From Planctomycetota bacterium (GTDB lineage: Bacteria > Planctomycetota > UBA11346), in NCBI GenBank assembly GCA_013821615.1, contig JACDGQ010000014.1, positions 1 to 17,408 on the forward strand: a stretch of 17,408 bases of DNA, in the 5' to 3' direction. A model generated the notes under the pieces. It had not been told where the DNA came from. It saw nothing but the letters and a program-made list of their open reading frames with translations, and made no database searches. Of this stretch, positions 14,154 through 17,408 are shown one piece after another. The position numbers were made by a program, and so were the translations under genes. The first letter of the stretch is position 1. Every line of letters starts with the position of its first letter.

Positions 14154-14907
14154 GGGATCTCCGGGCGGGGCAGGTGGTGAAAACCAGGTCAAGAGCCTCG
14201 CGATCGACCGGTGGAGCGCACCAGGCGCTGCGTCGGTAACCGGATGCAGGACGAATTGCCCCGGAGCAGCGCCTATGCCAAAGCGACTGTCGGGGACGGT
14301 CGCGCCCGATTTCCCGGGGCCCGCGCGCGGTCGCCAACGACGCGTGCACACCTCCTTCGCCACGCACGGACGCTGGATTTCACCGTGCGTCTGGTTCGTC
14401 TGGGCGATTCCTGACCAGGACGGACGCGCGCATCGGATGACCTTCGGAACCCCCCGTGGATCGCGAGGTGAACCAGAATTCGGATGTATATCGTAATTAC
14501 ATAATCATGGCTGCGTGGCGCGGCATCAGCTCGATATTTGATCGAATTCCACGTGTGGAGCGCGGCGCCCAGGCGAAGCCGAGTCGCGAGTGATGCTCCA
14601 CTGTTCATTGGGAAGATCCATTTTTGCACAGAGAGCAAGTTTTGATCGGGCTGATTCCAGACCCGAGATGGTCCCAGACGTCCTGAAGACTGGCTGCCAC
14701 CGCGTCCGCGCCCCGCCTGTCCGCTGCGCGGACGCCGAAAATACTCATTTTCAGCGGCATAGTCCGCATCCAGGCGACACTCCGCTGGCGCATGGCCAGG
14801 GACGGTGCCCGCATCTGCGATCGCCTGGCGACCCGCACGGTCCGCACCGGTCGCCATTGGCACAGACCGCGCAAAGGGACGGCCAGCCACACCGCCCGGT
14901 CCCGTCC
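14154..14907. promoter_or_regulatory. Divergent regulatory region between nrtA (-) and nasA (+)
   Basis: These 754 bases have no credible gene; open frames on either strand look non-protein-like. An AT-rich island at 14476-14545 contains ATGTA-N9-TACAT (14484-14502) and TCGAT-N5-ATCGA (14531-14545). TTGC-N7-GCAA occurs at 14624-14638. GTCCGC-TGC-GCGGAC (14719-14733) and GAAAAT-ACTC-ATTTTC (14737-14752) form adjacent hairpins. TATTTGATCG at 14534-14543 also occurs upstream of nirB (1228-1237). I found no sigma-54 promoter for nrtA; its promoter probably lies near the AT-rich island. Confidence 0.5.
14857..14873 (+). promoter_or_regulatory. Putative sigma-54 (RpoN) -24/-12 promoter for nasA
   Basis: TTGGCACAGACCGCGCA has GG (14859-14860) and GC (14871-14872) exactly ten bases apart and a perfect TTGGCAC -24 block. 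The -12 block is GCGC rather than TTGC. Predicted transcription start is near 14884, giving a leader of about 24 bases. The 36-base distance from the -12 GC to the ATG is almost the same as for nirB (34 bases). Confidence 0.6.
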
Positions 14908-17408
14908 ATGCCAACCCCAACCTCGATCAAGACGATCTGCTGCTACTGCGGCGTCGGCTGCGGCATCGAGGTCAGCCGCGACGTGCGCGGCAAGCTGAGC
15001 CTGCGCGGCGACCCCGACCACCCCAGCAACCGCGGCATGCTCTGCTCGAAGGGCCGCACCCTGCTGCACGTGGTCGCGGCGCGGGACGAGCGGCTGCGCA
15101 CGCCCCAGGTGCGCCTCGACCGCGACCAGCCGCTCGGGCGCACCGGCTGGGACCAGGCGCTGGGACACGTCGCCGCGACCTTCCGGCGCATCATCGCCGA
15201 ACACGGGCCGGACGCGGTCGGATTCTACTGCTCGGGGCAGATGCTCACCGAGGAGTACTACATCGTCAACAAGCTGGTGAAGGGCTTCCTCGGCACCAAC
15301 AACATGGACACCAACTCACGGCTGTGCATGTCGTCGGCGGTCGCCGGCTACAAGCAGACCCTGGGCGCCGACGGGCCGCCGATCGCCTACGAGGACATCG
15401 AGAGCTGCGACAGCTTCCTGGTCACCGGCGCCAACCCGGCGTGGTGCCATCCGATCCTGTGGCGGCGCGTCGAGGCGCGCAAGGCCGCCGACCCCGCGGT
15501 GCGCATCATTATCGTCGACCCGCGCGAGACCGCCTCGTGCGCGGGGGCCGACCTCCATCTCAAACTGCGCCCCGGCACCGACGTGGCCCTGCACCACGGC
15601 TTGGCGCGGCGGTTGTGGGAGACCGGCGCGATCGACGAGGCGTTCATCGCCGACCACACCGAAGGCTGGGCCGAGCTGCAGGCCGCCTTCGCGCCGTGGA
15701 CGCTCGAGCGCACCGCCGCGGAGTGCGGGCTGCCCGCCGCGGACATCGCCCAGGCGGCGGCGTGGCTGGCGGGCGACCGGCGCTTCCTGTCGCTGTGGAC
15801 GATGGGCCTCAACCAGAGTTCGGTCGGCGTCGACAAGAACGCCACGCTCATCAACCTCTCGCTGATCACCGGCAAGATCGGCAAGCCCGGTTGCGGACCA
15901 TTCAGCCTGACCGGCCAGCCCAACGCCATGGGCGGGCGCGAGGTCGGCGGCCTGGCCAACCTCGCCTCGGCGCACCGCGACCTCGCCAACCCTGCGCACC
16001 GCGCCGAGATCGCTGCTCACTGGGGCGTGGCGTCGGTCCCCGAGCAGCCCGGGCTGTCGGCGCTGGAGATGTTCGCCGCGCTGCGCGAGGGGCGCATGAA
16101 GGCGGTGTGGATCATCGCCACCAACCCCATCGAATCGCTGCCCGACGCGTGGGGCGCCGAAGCCGCGCTGCGCGCCGCCGAACTGGTGGTGGTTCAGGAC
16201 TGCTACCCGACCGCCACCACGGCCTTCGCCGACGTCGTGCTGCCCGCCGCGACCTGGCTGGAGAAAGCCGGCACGATGACCAATTCGGAGCGCCGCATCG
16301 GCCTGCTCCAGCCGCTCGTCGCGCCGCCCGGCGAGGCCCTGCCGGACAGCGTCATCATCGCGCGCTTCGCCGCCCAGATGGGCTGGGAGCGCGCCTTCGC
16401 CTACGCGGACGCGGCCGCGATCTTCGCCGAGCACGCGGCGCTGACGCGCGGCCGCGACTGCGACATCAGCGGCCTGTCGCACGAGAGCCTGCGCATCGAC
16501 GGCACGCGCCAGTGGCCGGCTCCGGCGCTGGACGCGCCGGCGGTGCCGCGGCTCTACACCGATCACCGTTTCCAGACCCCTTCCGGCCGCGCCCGCCTGC
16601 GCGCCCCGGCGCTGCTGTCGCGCAGCGAGCCGCTGAGCGCCGCGCACCCGCTGATCCTGACCACCGGGCGCCTGCGCGACCAGTGGCACACCATGACCAA
16701 GACCGGGCGCGTGACCAAGCTGCGCGACCACGTCGACACCCCGTTCTGCGAGATCCACCCGGACGACGCCGGCCCGCGTGGCATCCGCAGCGGCGATATC
16801 GTGATCGTCAGCGGTGCGCGCGGCGACGTCCAGGTGCGCGCCGAGGTCACCACCACGATCCGCGCCGGGGTGGTGTTCCTGCCCATGCACTGGGGTCGCC
16901 AGCGCGGCGGCGAGCGCGGTCGCGCCAACAACCTCACCAGCCCGATCTACGACCCGGTCTCGAAGGAGCCGGACCTCAAGTACAGCGCCGTCGAGGTGCG
17001 CCGCCACACCCCGCTGGCGCGCGAGATCCTGATCGTCGGTGGTGGCGCCGCGGCGTGGGCCTTCATCGCCGCGCACCGCCGCCACGGCCTCGCTGACCGC
17101 ATCACGGTGTTCGGCGAAGAACCATTGCCGATCTACAACCGCGTGCTGCTGCCGCACTACGTCAGCGGGCACAGCTCGTGGGCGAGCATGGTCAAGGGCG
17201 GGGAGACCGAACTCGCCGCCCAGGGCGTGGCCTTCCGCCCCGGCGTGCGCATCGCGCGCATCGAGCGCAAGGCCCAGGAGATCGTCGACGCCGGCGGTGG
17301 CCACCACCGCTACGACGTGCTCATCCTCGCCACCGGCAGCCGGCCCGCGCGCCAGTACCAGGGTCCGCTGCCGGCGCACGGCGTCTTCGGCCTGCGCAAG
17401 CGCAGCGA
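14908..17408 (+). CDS. nasA: Assimilatory nitrate reductase catalytic subunit fused to an FAD/NAD(P) oxidoreductase domain (3' end outside window)
   Basis: The frame is open from the ATG at 14908 to the window edge (833 residues). An N-terminal [4Fe-4S] site is formed by C11, C14, C18 and C46. The predicted molybdenum ligand is C140 in NSRLCMSSAVAGYK, as in NarB/NapA-type enzymes. Bis-MGD domains follow, with GANPAWCHPI, VDPRETASC, GKPGCGPFSLTGQPNAMGGREVGG and a C-terminal dinucleotide-binding domain (LTTGRLRDQWHTMTKTGR to about residue 695). It reduces nitrate to nitrite in the cytoplasm; no signal peptide is present. From about residue 705 a second module begins with ILIVGGGAAAW (glycines 711-713), then LPIYNRVLLPHYVSG and VLILATGSRP. 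This is the FAD-binding half of a NasC/NirB-like NADH dehydrogenase module. The fusion would supply electrons within one chain. Whether an NADH site and a [2Fe-2S] domain follow lies beyond the window. Confidence 0.93.
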   Translation, partial: MPTPTSIKTICCYCGVGCGIEVSRDVRGKLSLRGDPDHPSNRGMLCSKGRTLLHVVAARDERLRTPQVRLDRDQPLGRTGWDQALGHVAATFRRIIAEHGPDAVGFYCSGQMLTEEYYIVNKLVKGFLGTNNMDTNSRLCMSSAVAGYKQTLGADGPPIAYEDIESCDSFLVTGANPAWCHPILWRRVEARKAADPAVRIIIVDPRETASCAGADLHLKLRPGTDVALHHGLARRLWETGAIDEAFIADHTEGWAELQAAFAPWTLERTAAECGLPAADIAQAAAWLAGDRRFLSLWTMGLNQSSVGVDKNATLINLSLITGKIGKPGCGPFSLTGQPNAMGGREVGGLANLASAHRDLANPAHRAEIAAHWGVASVPEQPGLSALEMFAALREGRMKAVWIIATNPIESLPDAWGAEAALRAAELVVVQDCYPTATTAFADVVLPAATWLEKAGTMTNSERRIGLLQPLVAPPGEALPDSVIIARFAAQMGWERAFAYADAAAIFAEHAALTRGRDCDISGLSHESLRIDGTRQWPAPALDAPAVPRLYTDHRFQTPSGRARLRAPALLSRSEPLSAAHPLILTTGRLRDQWHTMTKTGRVTKLRDHVDTPFCEIHPDDAGPRGIRSGDIVIVSGARGDVQVRAEVTTTIRAGVVFLPMHWGRQRGGERGRANNLTSPIYDPVSKEPDLKYSAVEVRRHTPLAREILIVGGGAAAWAFIAAHRRHGLADRITVFGEEPLPIYNRVLLPHYVSGHSSWASMVKGGETELAAQGVAFRPGVRIARIERKAQEIVDAGGGHHRYDVLILATGSRPARQYQGPLPAHGVFGLRKRS

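Noticed and set aside
12495..14180. Plus-strand frame of 561 codons opposite nrtA
   Set aside because: Antisense shadow of nrtA; it crosses the inverted-repeat gap and has no domain signature.
14187..14209. Sigma-54 promoter for nrtA on the minus strand
   Set aside because: A GG and GC pair exists but with 11 instead of 10 intervening bases and no GGCAC block; spacing is strict for this promoter class.
14805..17096. 763-codon plus-strand frame overlapping nasA in another phase
   Set aside because: Arg/Ala/Pro-rich shadow; the true frame from 14908 shows all the NasA cofactor motifs and runs to the window edge.
15316..17379. Minus-strand frame of 687 codons opposite nasA
   Set aside because: Antisense shadow with compositional bias only.

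Overview
The window is about 17.4 kb of GC-rich DNA from a Gram-negative bacterium: it encodes an outer-membrane porin, a periplasmic binding protein and pseudopilin-like proteins. The lineage cannot be fixed from the sequence. A BshB1-type deacetylase, large divergent prepilins, weak Shine-Dalgarno use and short tandem repeats in gene gaps would suit a PVC-group bacterium (Verrucomicrobiota or Planctomycetota), but this is a low-confidence guess.

Layout. Positions 2-229 hold the C-terminal end of a medium-chain alcohol dehydrogenase-like protein (+). A 237-bp gap with tandem repeats follows, then a PIG-L/BshB1-type deacetylase (467-1177, +). nirB and nirD (1453-4433, +) encode NADH-dependent assimilatory nitrite reductase, behind a good sigma-54 type -24/-12 promoter. 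A 518-bp non-coding stretch rich in dyads (4434-4951) leads into three tightly packed genes (4952-8979, +) resembling a GspI/PilV-, GspJ/PilW- and GspK/PilX-type pseudopilin set. Convergent to these, and read right to left, is a likely nitrate uptake operon: nrtA (14153-12717), nrtB (12538-11510), nrtD (11346-10498) and an OprO/OprP-type porin (10423-9005). A 754-bp divergent intergenic region separates nrtA from nasA (14908 to the window end, +), a molybdopterin nitrate reductase fused in frame to an FAD/NAD(P) oxidoreductase module. nasA runs off the window without a stop. It also has a sigma-54 type promoter at nearly the same distance from its start codon as nirB.

Together the nitrogen genes form an almost complete nitrate assimilation route: passage of the anion through the outer membrane (porin, inferred), capture and import (NrtABD), nitrate to nitrite (NasA fusion) and nitrite to ammonium (NirBD). 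The pseudopilin genes sit in the middle of this locus with no visible functional link.

The most unusual non-coding features are the two gaps inside the uptake operon. Each is largely filled by a long inverted repeat (about 41-bp arms in one, 36-bp arms in the other). The two have unrelated sequences but the same architecture, and at least one arm lies against a gene boundary. A third gap, upstream of the deacetylase gene, holds 7-bp and 14-bp tandem arrays.
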